DNA of 22,539 nt from Welwitschia mirabilis (GCA_051453625.1 JBOZIK010000001.1:113238022-113260560); one strand, 5' to 3'. Counted from the first letter of the stretch, positions 9,011 to 20,033 are shown. Translations and numbers: made by a program. The notes: generated by a model from the letters alone, not told the origin.

Positions 9011-9639
9011 TACTCATTTGAAGTTCATATCACATAATCTCCTTTACAACAGAAGATAAGACTTAAGACCATAATCACAACTACTATTAACATAGGCTTA
9101 ACCTTCTTACTAGAACTATTATCGACCACATTTTAACTTCATTAAATTATAAATTACTATTACTAGTTAGCTTAGATATCCTTTAAAACTACTATACAAT
9201 TGAGATTCTATCAAAACAAATACATTTTAGAGTCCACATAGCTCTTGAAATATTACTCTTAATACTATTTATAAAAGTTAGTGTATTTCCTGGAAAATAC
9301 CTACTTATTGAAATTAATAATTAAATTGAATTTTGTTAAAGCATTTAAAAGATCATTTCTTAGATAATAAAATCTATAAAATTATGTAAAAAAAGGAAAT
9401 GTACCTAATCTTTTATAAATTAGACTAAAAATTAGAATTGGAAATGTTAAAAATTACTAATTAAATTAAATAAGAAGTTAAAATTAGCATAAAAATAATA
9501 AGATACCGTCTAGTAATTAGTTAATAGTTCAAGTACCTTTCTCTACCTATACCTTGCGTATTATATTTTTTTTTAAATAAGATTTAAAAAGATGATAGTT
9601 AACTTAAAAAATTATAAAAATGATTCATGACATGTTTTA
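9011..9639. other. AT-rich sequence with nothing recognisable
   Basis: I see no open frame, RNA gene or clear repeat unit in this stretch. Confidence 0.6.
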
Positions 9640-10200
9640 CTCACTTATTGTAAAGCATATGTAATTCAAAATTAAGAATTGTTAATTACCTTTTTATCTT
9701 TAAATGTATGTTTAAACCAAACAACATTTCTTTAATACCATATCATCTATTAAACAAAGTGCATTACACTTTTAATCACCTATTATGACATATATTTAAT
9801 TATAACTTAAATTTTTTTAATCACCTCTAAATGAGGTATTTGTAATGGTAAGTTTGTAATACTTACAAAACGAGGCACATTATAACATTCTTAGTCACAT
9901 GTTAGGAGACATACGTAATTATAAACTAAAAATTTTTAATCAAAATTTTTAGTTATCTATTATGGAGCATATCTAATTACCAAAAAGAATTTTTAATTAC
10001 CTTTTATGAGACATATTTGGTTGTAAACTAAATAGTTTTAATCAAATTTTTAACGATTTTGATCAACTTGTTAAGAGGCATATCTATTTGTAAATTAGAA
10101 ATTTTCAAATATCTAATCATTTAATAAATTTTAATTTTCTAATTAATATTATGAGGCATACTTAATTTTAAATTAAATATTTTTAATTATCTCATAATGA
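9640..10200. repeat. Degenerate tandem-like repeat, about 47-78 bp units
   Basis: A unit of the form attatgaggcatatctaatt, then taaattaaaaatttttaatta, then ccttt recurs near 9646, 9781, 9900, 9957, 10004, 10071 and 10149. Units differ by substitutions and small indels, so spacing is irregular. This family is distinct from the 7190-9010 family. Confidence 0.6.
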
Positions 10201-10220
10201 TAAGATCCCAATATTTGAAT

Positions 10221-10240
10221 TTGGGAGGGGTGTTGGACCC
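10221..10240 (+). promoter_or_regulatory. Possible polypurine tract and LTR start
   Basis: ttgggagggg is followed directly by tgttggaccc. A purine run followed by TGTTGG is the usual junction between internal sequence and 3' LTR in plant LTR elements. No coding relic precedes it here and the other LTR end is not identified, so this is tentative. Confidence 0.35.
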
Positions 10241-10270
10241 TAAAAAATTATGTTATTAAAAAATAAAATA

Positions 10271-10470
10271 TCAATACAAATAAGTGAACTAAAAATTAAA
10301 TCCAATAATACACACGGAAANNNNNNNNNNNNNNNNNNNNNNNNNNNNNNNNNNNNNNNNNNNNNNNNNNNNNNNNNNNNNNNNNNNNNNNNNNNNNNNN
10401 NNNNNNNNNNNNNNNNNNNNTCAATACAAATAAGTGAACTAAAAAGTAAATCCAATAATACACAAGGAAA
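10271..10470 (+). repeat. 50-bp direct duplication 10271-10320 / 10421-10470 around a gap
   Basis: Fifty bases before the gap match fifty bases after it with two mismatches (t/g and c/a). The left copy touches the gap on one side and the right copy on the other, so this is probably a contig overlap. Confidence 0.9.
10321..10420. other. 100-N scaffold gap between duplicated flanks (C)
   Basis: Exactly 100 N with a 50-base dovetail overlap of its flanks. Confidence 0.95.
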
Positions 10471-12240
10471 TGGTCGGAGAACAACTAAATACAAAGGTCA
10501 AAAACAAAAATAGAAAACAAAAACCATTGTTAAAAAGGTTTAAGTTACTACTACAATAATTATACCAATTGCTGCTTTATTTACATGAATTTTTTCACCT
10601 TGGATATAGATTTAAAAATTGCATTTTGTAAGATATCATATTTATCTATCATAGGAATTTAAAAATTAAAGCTTATTTATAAGGACTTATATACTTCATG
10701 GAAGAAATAACATTGTTCAAAGAAGGATGAAACCCTCGTTTAATTTCTTAAATCACCCCCAAATTCACATTACATAATAGTAATAAAAGTAAACATATTA
10801 TTTAAAGGAGGAGTATTGAAATCAAAAGTAACTAGTAGTTAGATATTAAAAGCTACCTAAGGTTTAATTTAACTTGAGAAAGAATATTAAAATCAAAATT
10901 AACTAGTGATTAAATGCTAAGGATTACTTGAATTTTTATTGGACTGCAACTGTTATTCTTTATTACACTAACATAAATGAATCCTTTAATGTCTACATTT
11001 AATTCATAACATAAAAATTTAAAATGCATTATTAGATGTTCTAAAGTAAAGGGATTCTTCAACCATTTTATTTTATTTTGAAGGTAGGAAATGCTTTACA
11101 TCATTAAATTGATAAGGATTCAATTCCCTCTTAGATGTTGAGGAAAATAAGCATGAGATCTTTATTCTTGATAATGATTTTACTTATATCCTGCTAGAAA
11201 ATTATAAATAATATAATCATCTTGACAACAATAATGGAAACATCTTTCCATATTATAACATTTAAATTTCTATACAAAAGTTATATTTCCTATCTTAAAT
11301 TTTAATACTCTCTTCTTGTGTTCTATAATAATATCTATAAAATAATGTGTATAAGGAGTGCCATTAAGTGGTAAATAAGTTTATGATTTTTACATTGAAT
11401 CAATACCATTAACAATGCCTCACCCTTCCATTTGAATAATGGGTGAAATATTTTTCAACTTAAACTAACAAAGAATTTTAGTACACTCAAATGAATCTAG
11501 ATTAAAATCTAGTACCCATTTATGAATAATAAGAATAACATAATGATGATGAAACTCTAAAACTTAAAGTAGTAGTTATTACAGATGGGTTTGAAAGATC
11601 TACTAGTAAATATTTTGAAAAATATTAATCATACAAGACCTTAATACTTTACAGTTCCAAAATTACATTTAGTTTTATAATAAAATGTTTTATTTAGGAA
11701 GACAATCATGGATCTACAAAAAAAATATAGTAAGAGGTAATATTATTAAATAAAGATCCAAAAAATGCATTAGGTAAAACATAATCAAAATAATTTCTGT
11801 CATTTATGCTTTTAAAACCCTTAGACCTTCTTCATCACTTTCATTCTAAGTAGATCTAAACAACTATAACCTTTTAGGGTTTAAGTACTTCTTACCTTAA
11901 TTCCATATTAATATAGAGATGTTTCTTTATTATTACACTAATGACACTATGATTTCTAATTGTAAATTCAAACTTTTAGATAACCTAATTAGTAGAAATA
12001 CATATCATAAAACTATAAATAAATCTTAAATAGTAATTAAATATGAGGACTAAAAAATATTTCTAGTTATGATTTTATACCTTTAAATGACTCAATTAGT
12101 ATAATAAAAATAAAATATAAAAGTATCTATAATTATAATTTTAAGTACTTTTAGTTGTAAATTAAAACTTGTGAATGATTTTATTGACATATTAAATCTA
12201 GTATAACAAAATATAAAGTTATTTTAATAATTTAATTAGC
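10471..12240. other. AT-rich intergenic sequence, no gene seen
   Basis: I found no frame with coding character, no tRNA-like structure and no clear repeat unit. It is very A/T-rich with many short homopolymer runs. Confidence 0.6.
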
Positions 12241-12810
12241 ATAATTGCATACTATAAGATCCTAGGGTAATGACGTACTATAAGACCCTAAGTGTAACTA
12301 AATATAAGACCCTATACGTAATGTTATTAGCATAATGACATACTATGTGATCTATATAAGAAACTTGAATGACCTAATTAACATAATGAAATAATGGCAT
12401 GTTATGACACCCTATGTGAAACTAAATATGAGGCCTAAAGTTTTAATAAAATAAGCTTAACTAAATGTAAGACATTTTTTGAATAACATAAACATAAACA
12501 TAAACATAATTAAATATGCTTAACTAAATATGAAACCCATTACTTTAAGTAGGAATAGCCCTAAAATTAGTTAAACATGATTTCCTAAGTGTAAATAAAA
12601 TCTTTCATTTAAATAGTATAATAATTATAGCTATACTCTTGGAAATAGCCCTAAGCATAATTGCATATAAGGACTTAGTTTGTTAAGCACTATAGTGTTA
12701 TCAAAATTATTCATTTAATTGATATAGCATCTATACACCACACATGACCTTAAACATAATTAAATATAAGACCCTAGACATAACTAAGTATAAGATCCTA
12801 GATGTAATTA
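12241..12810. repeat. Degenerate short repeat with ATATAAGACCCTA words
   Basis: The word (a)tataagaccctag plus taactaaat recurs near 12253, 12280, 12304, 12766 and 12790, about 24-27 bases apart within clusters. Weaker forms (atgacaccctatgtgaaactaaat, near 12404) lie between. This is a drifted short-period array. Confidence 0.6.
12485..12508 (+). repeat. (AACATA)4 microsatellite
   Basis: Four perfect hexamer units lie inside the degenerate repeat region. Confidence 0.9.
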
Positions 12811-13059
12811 GGATCATTTGCAGTAACTATACTCTATAATGTAATAAGACTGCATGATAATTGTACTTAATAACATAATAGCTATCACAATGTAATACTT
12901 ATAACTTGAAAAAATAAAAGATATAATTATTATTTTTTGATATTGAAATTTTCTATTTACAATAAAATAATTATGAGCAACAACATAGTAGATATAAAAT
13001 AACAACATAGTGAAAGATAAGAAGATATTAAGAGGTAAAGAATATCATCATTAATTATT

Positions 13060-14300
13060 TTTTGAGTTTAATAAATATGATTACTAGAAAGTTTTTTTTA
13101 GTTTTGCATTTCTACTTATAAGTTTAAAATAACTATATCCTTAGAAAATAAATAGATATGATTACTGAAAGTTTTTTCAAGTTCAAACACCATGGGAAAT
13201 AAGAGATATTTCACCAAAGAGTTTTTCAAATTAAAATGTATTCTCTTTCGATTGAAAATAACTATAATATTTATCTTTTCTAATTCAAATATTCCTCAAG
13301 TTCAAAATAGTTTTAAAGTTTATACCTCATGGAAAATAAGAGCTATCCCTTTAAAATGTTTTCAAATTTAAATATTATTCAAAATAATAGTACTCATTTT
13401 ATTTTCCTAATTTAAGCATTCCTAAGTTATCTACTTTTAAGAAAGTAAATAGATATGATTACTAAAATGTTTTTTGAGTTCATACATCCAAATAAGTAAG
13501 GACATATCATATATTGCTAATGAATTCATTAATATGTTTTATCATCACTAAAACATTTTTCAAGTTTAAACTTATGTTTTTTGAGTTCAAACATTCAAAA
13601 AGTAAAGAGATATTATCACTAAAATGTTTTTTTTAACTTGAGATATTTTAAGTTGATACCATTACTAGAACATTGTCCAAGTTTAGATATAAGTTTTTTA
13701 GATTCAAATATTTCCTAACTGTGCTTAGAAAACACTGGAACTTTTTTGAATTTAAACATCTCTTAATTATAAGTTCAAAAGAGTATTATCTTTAAAAATA
13801 TGTAGCTCACAACTAAAATTTATGAATTTACATGTCATTAAACATTTTTAGATCATTAGTAGAGTATTTGAGTTTAAATATTAGTTTTAGTTTACGTATC
13901 ATTTTGAGTTTATATATCCATTTTCCAAGTTTAAGAAAAAGAAATATCATCATTACAAAGTTTTTAAAGTCAAACATTCCCTAATTTTCTAGTTGCATGA
14001 TCACTAGAAACTATAAAGTCTTCTAAGTTTAATCATCCTATTCCCTAATTTTGTTATAAATAAGGACTTCCTCTATAGAGATATTTCATTACTAAAATAG
14101 TTTTTGAGTTTATCTCCTAATTGTAAGTTATAATTTTTTATCTGAGGATTTATCATTGCAGAATTTTTTGTTTTAAACATTTTCAAGTAGTAAGTTTAAA
14201 AGGGATAGTAAATAAAAAATAAACTTCTCAATTCCTAATTATAAGAAGTTAAATGTAAAGAGAGATATCATTATTAAAAAGTTTTTCAAACCTATCCCCT
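13060..14300. repeat. Degenerate dispersed/tandem-like repeat family
   Basis: A unit of the form aatagatatgattactaaaa, then tgttttttgagttcaaacat, then tcc recurs near 13070, 13151, 13448, 13605, 13938, 14077 and 14258. Looser forms such as agtttttcaaattaaa lie between. Spacing is irregular (about 80-330), and the + strand is T-rich around each gtttttt. It appears to be an old array broken by indels. Confidence 0.55.
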
Positions 14301-14309
14301 AATTGTAGA

Positions 14310-16229
14310 TTTAATTCTCTATTTAAATTCATACTTGTAAATTTAATCATCCAACTATAAATTCAATTATAGGTTTTAAAAGTAGTCACTAAAAATTTTG
14401 AGCTCTATCATCAAAGATTCTAAGTTTAAATAAATAGATCATTAAGATGTTTTAATTCAAATTCTAAAAATTAAGAAGATATCTCAATAAATTTATTTAC
14501 AAGAAGGTATTCATTAAATGTTCATTCAAAAAGGAAGTGTTACTAAATGTAAGTTAAAAAAGGTAATATTATTAAAAATTTCAAGCTCATCATCATAGAA
14601 TATTTTTTTATGATGGTGGACATGTCAAATTCTAAAAACATCATGAAACATAAAAATAAAGGGATATTAACTAATATCCACTATTACAAAAACATAAAAA
14701 TATTAAATGGCCATAAGCTCATAGTCTAAGTAAAATAAAACAACATAGTCTTAAAGGCAAAAGCCTTACATAAGTCATATGAAATAAAATTCAATATTTT
14801 ACATTATTCCCTAAAAGAATAAAGGTTAAATCATTATAAGTGCTACTTAATGGCTACATCTAACATGGGATGTAAAGAGCATTACTCAAGGAAAGTTCCT
14901 TATGGGGACCCTATACACTAAATAAGGTCCATCAAATTAGTACGTAAGAAGCTACATAAGGTGCTTGATCTGAAGTTGAACCTCCTTCACATGAATTCAT
15001 ATATGAAATTTGACATGTTATAGAATATTAGATTTTACTAATAAATCTAGAAAAGAAAAAAGTTTACATTCTAAGAAATATCTTTACAATGAACTCACCA
15101 TAGATAATATAAAATGCAAGGTTTCATTTAACATTAGATGAAGGCATTAATCTTTAATATACTAAAATTATCTCCAAAATATATAAATTTTTTATTTATG
15201 AATTGTATTAATAGGGTATTACTAGCTCATATTCAAGCTTTAATAGTAAAACTATGTGTTATAAATGTATGTTCAAATGATTTATCATCTTTCCATAGGG
15301 GGCAAAAAATGGAGAGAAACTCTAAATTGTGAGAATACTACATAAAGATAATCCTTTATAAAAAATATGCAAATTCAAGTATTTATGTTTTAAAAGTATA
15401 GGCATTTTTTAAAGGTTATAAAATCTTTTAATTCATATAGTTACAGTGTCATCTAGTTCCATTTCTATTTAGATTTTACAAAATTGTTATTTTTTCTTTA
15501 TTAAATTATAAACCCTTCCTAGTCTATAAGCTAGAACTTGTGAACTAGGTTTTCCATTGAAATTTATATAGGATTAAGCTATTATTATCATTAATGATTA
15601 TTCTATCCTCCAACTATAAAATCTTTTGGTGTCATTCATAGAACTATAGAGTGACTTAAAAAAGTCCCATAATAAACAATATCCATTAAAAATTATACAT
15701 GGTAAGGGTACTAAACCTCTTTACATTCAATAAGCTAGCAATTTAGGGTTAGAAAAGTCTTTTAAATTTTTTTCCAATTAGAATACACAAAGTGAAATCC
15801 TTTGAAGTAACAAACTAGAAATTTTCAATGAATTTTAATTAATGAAATTATAAATCATTCTTCATGCTAATCAGATACTTTTGGAAATGTGCATACCTCC
15901 TAATAGAATTTAGCAAGGTCATATGAATTCCCTTCAGATCTTTTCGTTCTTAGGTTTATACTCTTTCAATCTAGTCAATAACAAATTGCAAACAACAATA
16001 TAATGTAAGAAAGAATTTATGATTCAATTAATGCATAAATATTTTACCTGTAGAAAGATATTCATGAGATGCATTCCTCCTTTTTCAGTTACACCAAAAC
16101 ATATTTTTTAATTATTTTTATTAAATCCTTTTTTACCATCTCAAATTAATCACATGAATATCCTTAATATAGATTTAATTTTTTTTGTAGTGATTAAAGG
16201 TAGGTGTCTAACAGAATGAATGAAAAATG
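14310..16229. other. AT-rich intergenic sequence, no gene seen
   Basis: The 64-codon open frame at 15138-15332 has no motif and is probably chance. The minus strand of 15600-16229 could hold further decayed C-terminal sequence of the LINE that ends near 16230, but I could not recognise it. Confidence 0.5.
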
Positions 16230-17400
16230 AGAATAATTAAAATAATAAACTTGCATAGAAGAAATTTCCCAACATAAAATAGTTTCTTCATTTTTCATTT
16301 ATCAATCTTCTTTGTGATCTTAGTCTCTTTGCAAAGATTAAAGGTTATCATATTAAAGGAGAATGGTATTATTAGAATCTTAATGATGTCATTATATTTA
16401 ATAATCTTCTAAGGTTTCTTCTTTCAAAATGGAAGATCACCTATTCTACTATATATAGAGAACTTCTACTAATTAATTCTAGATCCTAAAAGTATGTAAT
16501 ATTACTAAATTCTCTTAAGAAACCTACTAATATGATTTTTTTAATTCTTTATAAAGAAAAAAATCATTAAAAAGGTTCATATTTATCATCTGCATAGAAT
16601 TCCAACTATTTTAATGCCTTCTAACAAGCCATCTTTTAAGTCCCTTTTAATGCAATGGATTAAAAAATTAGCTATGATGATAAATAAAAAGGGGATAGCT
16701 TGAAAAAATCTATCATACTATCCTTTATATAGGAAAATTATTATAAATTATTACATTAGTTATTACACCATTATATTATTTGCAAAAATGCATAATCTAA
16801 TACTTTATATATACTTTAGAGTGAATTTCTAAAATATGATCATATGCCTTAGCATAGTTAACTTTGATGAAAGAGATATCTTGGTTACAACCCAATGCCC
16901 ATTGATTTCCTTTTCAAGTTATACCACATTATTGAAAATGTATTAATCAAGAAAAAAACTTATTTACTCTTAACTAAAAATGTATTGAATAATCTTCTAT
17001 AGTCTCTTTATAAAACATCTTTATTAGATTTTGTATAAAATACCTAATAATGTCATTGTTTTCTAATTATTGATTACATTTTTATTATTAAATTTATGAA
17101 GTAATCTGATGACTCCTTATTTAAGTTAGATGTCAATGACTATTTGGACATAACTTCTTTGATTATTTAGAAATACTTATCATTAATAATATTCTAGTGT
17201 TATTTATAAAATTTTATGGTATGTCATCCAAGCTTAGAGCCTTAACATTAGACATATTAAAGATAAAATCTCTAAGTTCTTATTTAGTGATGTCATTCTC
17301 AATCAAGATAATATTTTCATTCTTCAAGACTTTAGGAATGAAATTGTTAACATGTAAAAATTTACATTTATATCAAGTATAAATGGTCAATTTATTATAA
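16230..17400 (-). pseudogene. LINE (non-LTR retrotransposon) reverse transcriptase relic
   Basis: Read on the minus strand, 17345 down to 17214 gives NNFIPKVLKNENIILIEND, then ITK and, after a stop, ELRDFIFNMSNVKALSLDDIP. Plant LINE reverse transcriptases have NFIPK...IT..E...A.F.M...KAPGPDGIP here. At 16871-16839 comes FIKVNYAKAYD (motif A, normally K.D..KAYD). At 16596-16585 comes YADD, preceded by LEF (motif C, catalytic aspartates). The spacing, about 125 codons to motif A and about 85 from A to C, fits the family. Motifs A and C lie in different frames and many stops intervene, so the copy is dead. Motif A has Asn where the catalytic Asp is expected (GAT to AAC, more than one change). 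No endonuclease domain is visible, and the 218-N gap begins just upstream. Confidence 0.8.
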
Positions 17401-17459
17401 ATGAAGACATTAATTTAATCATTTAATGTAAAATGTGTCTTCTATTGTTTTTAAAATAA

Positions 17460-17677
17460 NNNNNNNNNNNNNNNNNNNNNNNNNNNNNNNNNNNNNNNNN
17501 NNNNNNNNNNNNNNNNNNNNNNNNNNNNNNNNNNNNNNNNNNNNNNNNNNNNNNNNNNNNNNNNNNNNNNNNNNNNNNNNNNNNNNNNNNNNNNNNNNNN
17601 NNNNNNNNNNNNNNNNNNNNNNNNNNNNNNNNNNNNNNNNNNNNNNNNNNNNNNNNNNNNNNNNNNNNNNNNNNNNN
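17460..17677. other. Sized assembly gap, 218 N
   Basis: A run of 218 N between the LINE relic and the Gypsy-type LTR material. The flanks do not match. The 5' end of that LTR probably lies in this gap. Confidence 0.95.
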
Positions 17678-17719
17678 CCAAATCCTAAATGATAAATACT
17701 ATATCTAGTACTCAAGAAT

Positions 17720-17805
17720 AGAATTTCATCTACCTAATGCTATGAGACAGAATCTTATCTACCTTACTATAAGACAAAATCTTATCTACCTAATGCTAAA
17801 TGATA
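17720..17805 (+). repeat. About 28-bp tandem repeat, three units
   Basis: Units start at 17720, 17749 and 17776, each agaatcttatctacctaatg-like and ending in ctata(a)gac or a variant. A looser fourth unit follows to about 17830. It lies upstream of the TATA box in the proposed U3. Confidence 0.85.
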
Positions 17806-17864
17806 AAGATTTTATGTAATGCTATAAGCCAAGAATGTAATCATTCCTCACCCCCATCTCTTCC

Positions 17865-17872
17865 TATAAAAG
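17865..17872 (+). promoter_or_regulatory. TATA box of the Gypsy-type LTR
   Basis: tataaaag follows a C-rich stretch (cctcacccccatctcttcc), a well-formed plant TATA context. It would drive element transcription. The element itself is broken. Confidence 0.6.
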
Positions 17873-17935
17873 AGTCTTAGACCATTCATTATATTCATCT
17901 TTACCTTAGAGAAATTAGATAATTTGGAGCATCAA

Positions 17936-18165
17936 CTTATGATGGCTTTCTAAATGACTCTTTGGGGGAGTAAGCTAGCTTGAGTTCTTCTTGCTTTCTT
18001 NNNNNNNNNNNNNNNNNNNNNNNNNNNNNNNNNNNNNNNNNNNNNNNNNNNNNNNNNNNNNNNNNNNNNNNNNNNNNNNNNNNNNNNNNNNNNNNNNNNN
18101 CTTATGATGGCTTTCTAAATGACTCTTTGGGGGAGTAAGCCAGCTTGAGTTCTTCTTGCTTTCTT
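17936..18165 (+). repeat. 65-bp direct duplication 17936-18000 / 18101-18165 around a gap
   Basis: Sixty-five bases before the gap match sixty-five after it with one t/c difference. The dovetail geometry fits overlapping contig ends. Confidence 0.95.
18001..18100. other. 100-N scaffold gap between duplicated flanks (D)
   Basis: Exactly 100 N with a 65-base dovetail overlap of its flanks. Confidence 0.95.
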
Positions 18166-18678
18166 CTTATTTTCTTATGAAGTTATTATTTCTAAAATAT
18201 AAAATTTGTTTTTATCTGATCTTAATTCATGAGTAATATCATAATTAGGATGTTTATTAACTTCTTCAACTATCAATTTTAATTTAGCTGTATGAATTCT
18301 TCTTTTTTACTTAGTCTTTTAGTTTCATAGATCTTGAGTACTTTAGGAGTCCTTACTTTCTATTATTATTTAAAACTTAAGTATTACTTGGATTTACCAT
18401 TTATCATATGATGAATGAGATTATGTCTTATGAATTGGATCAAAAGCACTTAATGGTTTCTATTTTTTGAAAAAGGACAATTGAATAAATTTAAAGTGAA
18501 GGATTACATAGGATAAATCAGTGATACTTTGGAGTTAATTTGTTTCCCTTCTTTTTAAGATGAAGATTAAATCCTAAGAATCATTTCATCTCTCCTTATC
18601 TTTTATTTCCTTTTTATAAGTTGCATTAATATCAAAGTTAGTGTAATTTTAGTCAACACCCAATATTATCACTGAGGA

Positions 18679-18744
18679 NNNNNNNNNNNNNNNNNNNNNN
18701 NNNNNNNNNNNNNNNNNNNNNNNNNNNNNNNNNNNNNNNNNNNN
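18679..18744. other. Sized assembly gap, 66 N
   Basis: A run of 66 N ending three bases before the PBS motif, hiding the LTR 3' terminus. The flanks do not match. Confidence 0.95.
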
Positions 18745-18746
18745 TT

Positions 18747-18764
18747 TGGCATTATTATTAGGGA
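18747..18764 (+). promoter_or_regulatory. Primer binding site (tRNA-Asp type), decayed
   Basis: The sequence tggcattattattaggga aligns without gaps to TGGCGCCGTTGCCGGGGA, the complement of the plant tRNA-Asp 3' end, used as minus-strand primer site by Athila/Tat-type Gypsy elements. Ten of 18 bases match and all eight mismatches are C-to-T or G-to-A. The position just after LTR-like sequence and before a gag relic supports it. Confidence 0.7.
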
Positions 18765-19446
18765 TACCAACATGGTAGTAGCTCAAAGGAGCACTAGTTT
18801 TTTTTGAAAGTTTTATACATAGTTTTTATTTCTTTAGTGATGGGTACTGGTCCTTCTTCTAGTGATATCTAAACTGTTTTTCTTTTATGTTTCTTTTTCC
18901 CTAGTGGTTGGTACTAGTCCTTTTTAGTGTTATCCTAAGTTGATCTAGCTTTTTAAAGTTTGTTTTAAATTTCTAACTTATTTTTTGTAGGTCTAATGTT
19001 TACTGTAAATTACTTTGGAGTTAAGAAAATTTTAAAACCTTGAAAATTTTTAATTGAACTTTATGATTGCATTGCGTGCTTTTCGTTTCTAGTTTGTTTT
19101 CTACATTTTTTATGTTTCTTTGTTTTTGTGATTTTGATGCATTTATAAAATGATTAAAACCTTTAACATTTTTTCACTATTTCATTACATTAGAATAAAT
19201 TTTATTAAGGTTTATTGTCTCTATTTTATTTTGTCGTGAGTTAAACACTATAAATGTTCTATATGTGATTAATAAATCTATTTGTAAAATGTTTTGGATA
19301 ATAGGATCCTCTAAAAACTTAAATAATTAAGTAAATGTGACTCTTAAAGGTTAAACTATAATTCATTTTCTTAAAAAAAATCATGTGTTGGATACATAAT
19401 CCATTTGATGCACCTTCTAAATCCACTTTACTTATGGAAATAGTGA
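18765..19446 (+). other. 5' leader of the Gypsy element
   Basis: Non-coding and T-rich. The phrase tagtgat(g)ggtactggtcctt near 18835 recurs as tagtggttggtactagtcctt near 18902, an imperfect direct repeat. No open frame is seen before the gag relic. Confidence 0.5.
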
Positions 19447-19693
19447 CAATCCCTACAACACTTTAAATTTTATCCAAACAACACTGAAGGTGATTACATT
19501 AGGCTCACAAAACCTTTAAGGGATTTCATCCAATCTAATCATTACAACCATTACTCTTTATCCTCCTCTTAAAACCTACTTAATGAACACCCTCTGTACA
19601 TAAATTAAACTCTTTAAAACTTTAAACTTGAAAATCCCTATCATGAACTAAGAGAGTTTGATTCCACTTCTTCCTTCATCTGTCATGATCCTT

Positions 19694-20033
19694 ATCCTTT
19701 ACCATCATATTTACATTCATCATCCTTTAATCGGCATCCTTCATCATCATTCTCATATACTTCATCATTTGATCACCACTTGTCAACTTCATATAACCAA
19801 TAAGCCACCTTACNNNNNNNNNNNNNNNNNNNNNNNNNNNNNNNNNNNNNNNNNNNNNNNNNNNNNNNNNNNNNNNNNNNNNNNNNNNNNNNNNNNNNNN
19901 NNNNNNNNNNNNNACTCTTTACCATCATATTTACATTCATCATCCTTTAATCGACATCCTTCATCATCATTCTCATATCCTTCATCATTTGATCATCACT
20001 TGTCAACTTCATACAACCAATAAACCACCTTAC
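19694..20033 (+). repeat. 120-bp direct duplication 19694-19813 / 19914-20033 around a gap
   Basis: The 120 bases before the gap match the 120 after it with about seven mismatches, mostly c/t or g/a. The geometry is the same dovetail as at the other 100-N gaps. Confidence 0.9.
19814..19913. other. 100-N scaffold gap between duplicated flanks (E)
   Basis: Exactly 100 N inside the gag relic. An open frame appears to cross it only because N codons are not stops. Confidence 0.95.

Larger units (their letters stand above)
17678..18744 (+). mobile_element. LTR (5') of a Ty3/Gypsy element, partial
   Basis: I infer LTR identity from position: it lies directly upstream of a tRNA-Asp-type primer binding site. 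It carries a promoter-like segment (cacccccatctcttcctataaaagag). It includes a 28-bp tandem array, a TATA box, a duplicated 65-base segment around a 100-N gap, and a 66-N gap at its 3' end. Neither TG nor CA terminus is visible, because both ends fall at N runs. Confidence 0.55.

Noticed and set aside
10240-10513. ORFs on both strands with repeated IQISEL / SSLICI peptides
   Set aside because: They cross a 100-N gap, and the repeated peptide comes from the 50-bp flank duplication, probably an assembly artefact.
12250-12320. Telomere-like CCCTAA words
   Set aside because: The words are separated by about 24 bases of tataaga/taactaaat sequence, not head-to-tail CCCTAAA, so they are part of the degenerate array.
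12814-13008. 64-codon minus-strand ORF rich in Tyr and Ile
   Set aside because: Composition is what AT-rich DNA gives, with no motif or start context. It lies in the repeat-rich region.
7190-14300. CRISPR-like regular repeats
   Set aside because: The repeats are degenerate, spacings are irregular, spacers are not unique, and the setting is a plant nuclear genome.
15138-15332. 64-codon ORF, one of the longer gap-free ones
   Set aside because: No recognisable domain, AT-driven residues, and no neighbouring gene signals. It could be checked for transcription but I do not support it.
17197-17382. 61-codon plus-strand ORF
   Set aside because: It is antisense to the LINE reverse transcriptase relic, which explains the sequence better.
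19658-20023. 121-codon His-rich ORF
   Set aside because: It joins a wrong-frame reading before the gap to a right-frame reading after it through 100 N. The gag frame before the gap is frame 1.
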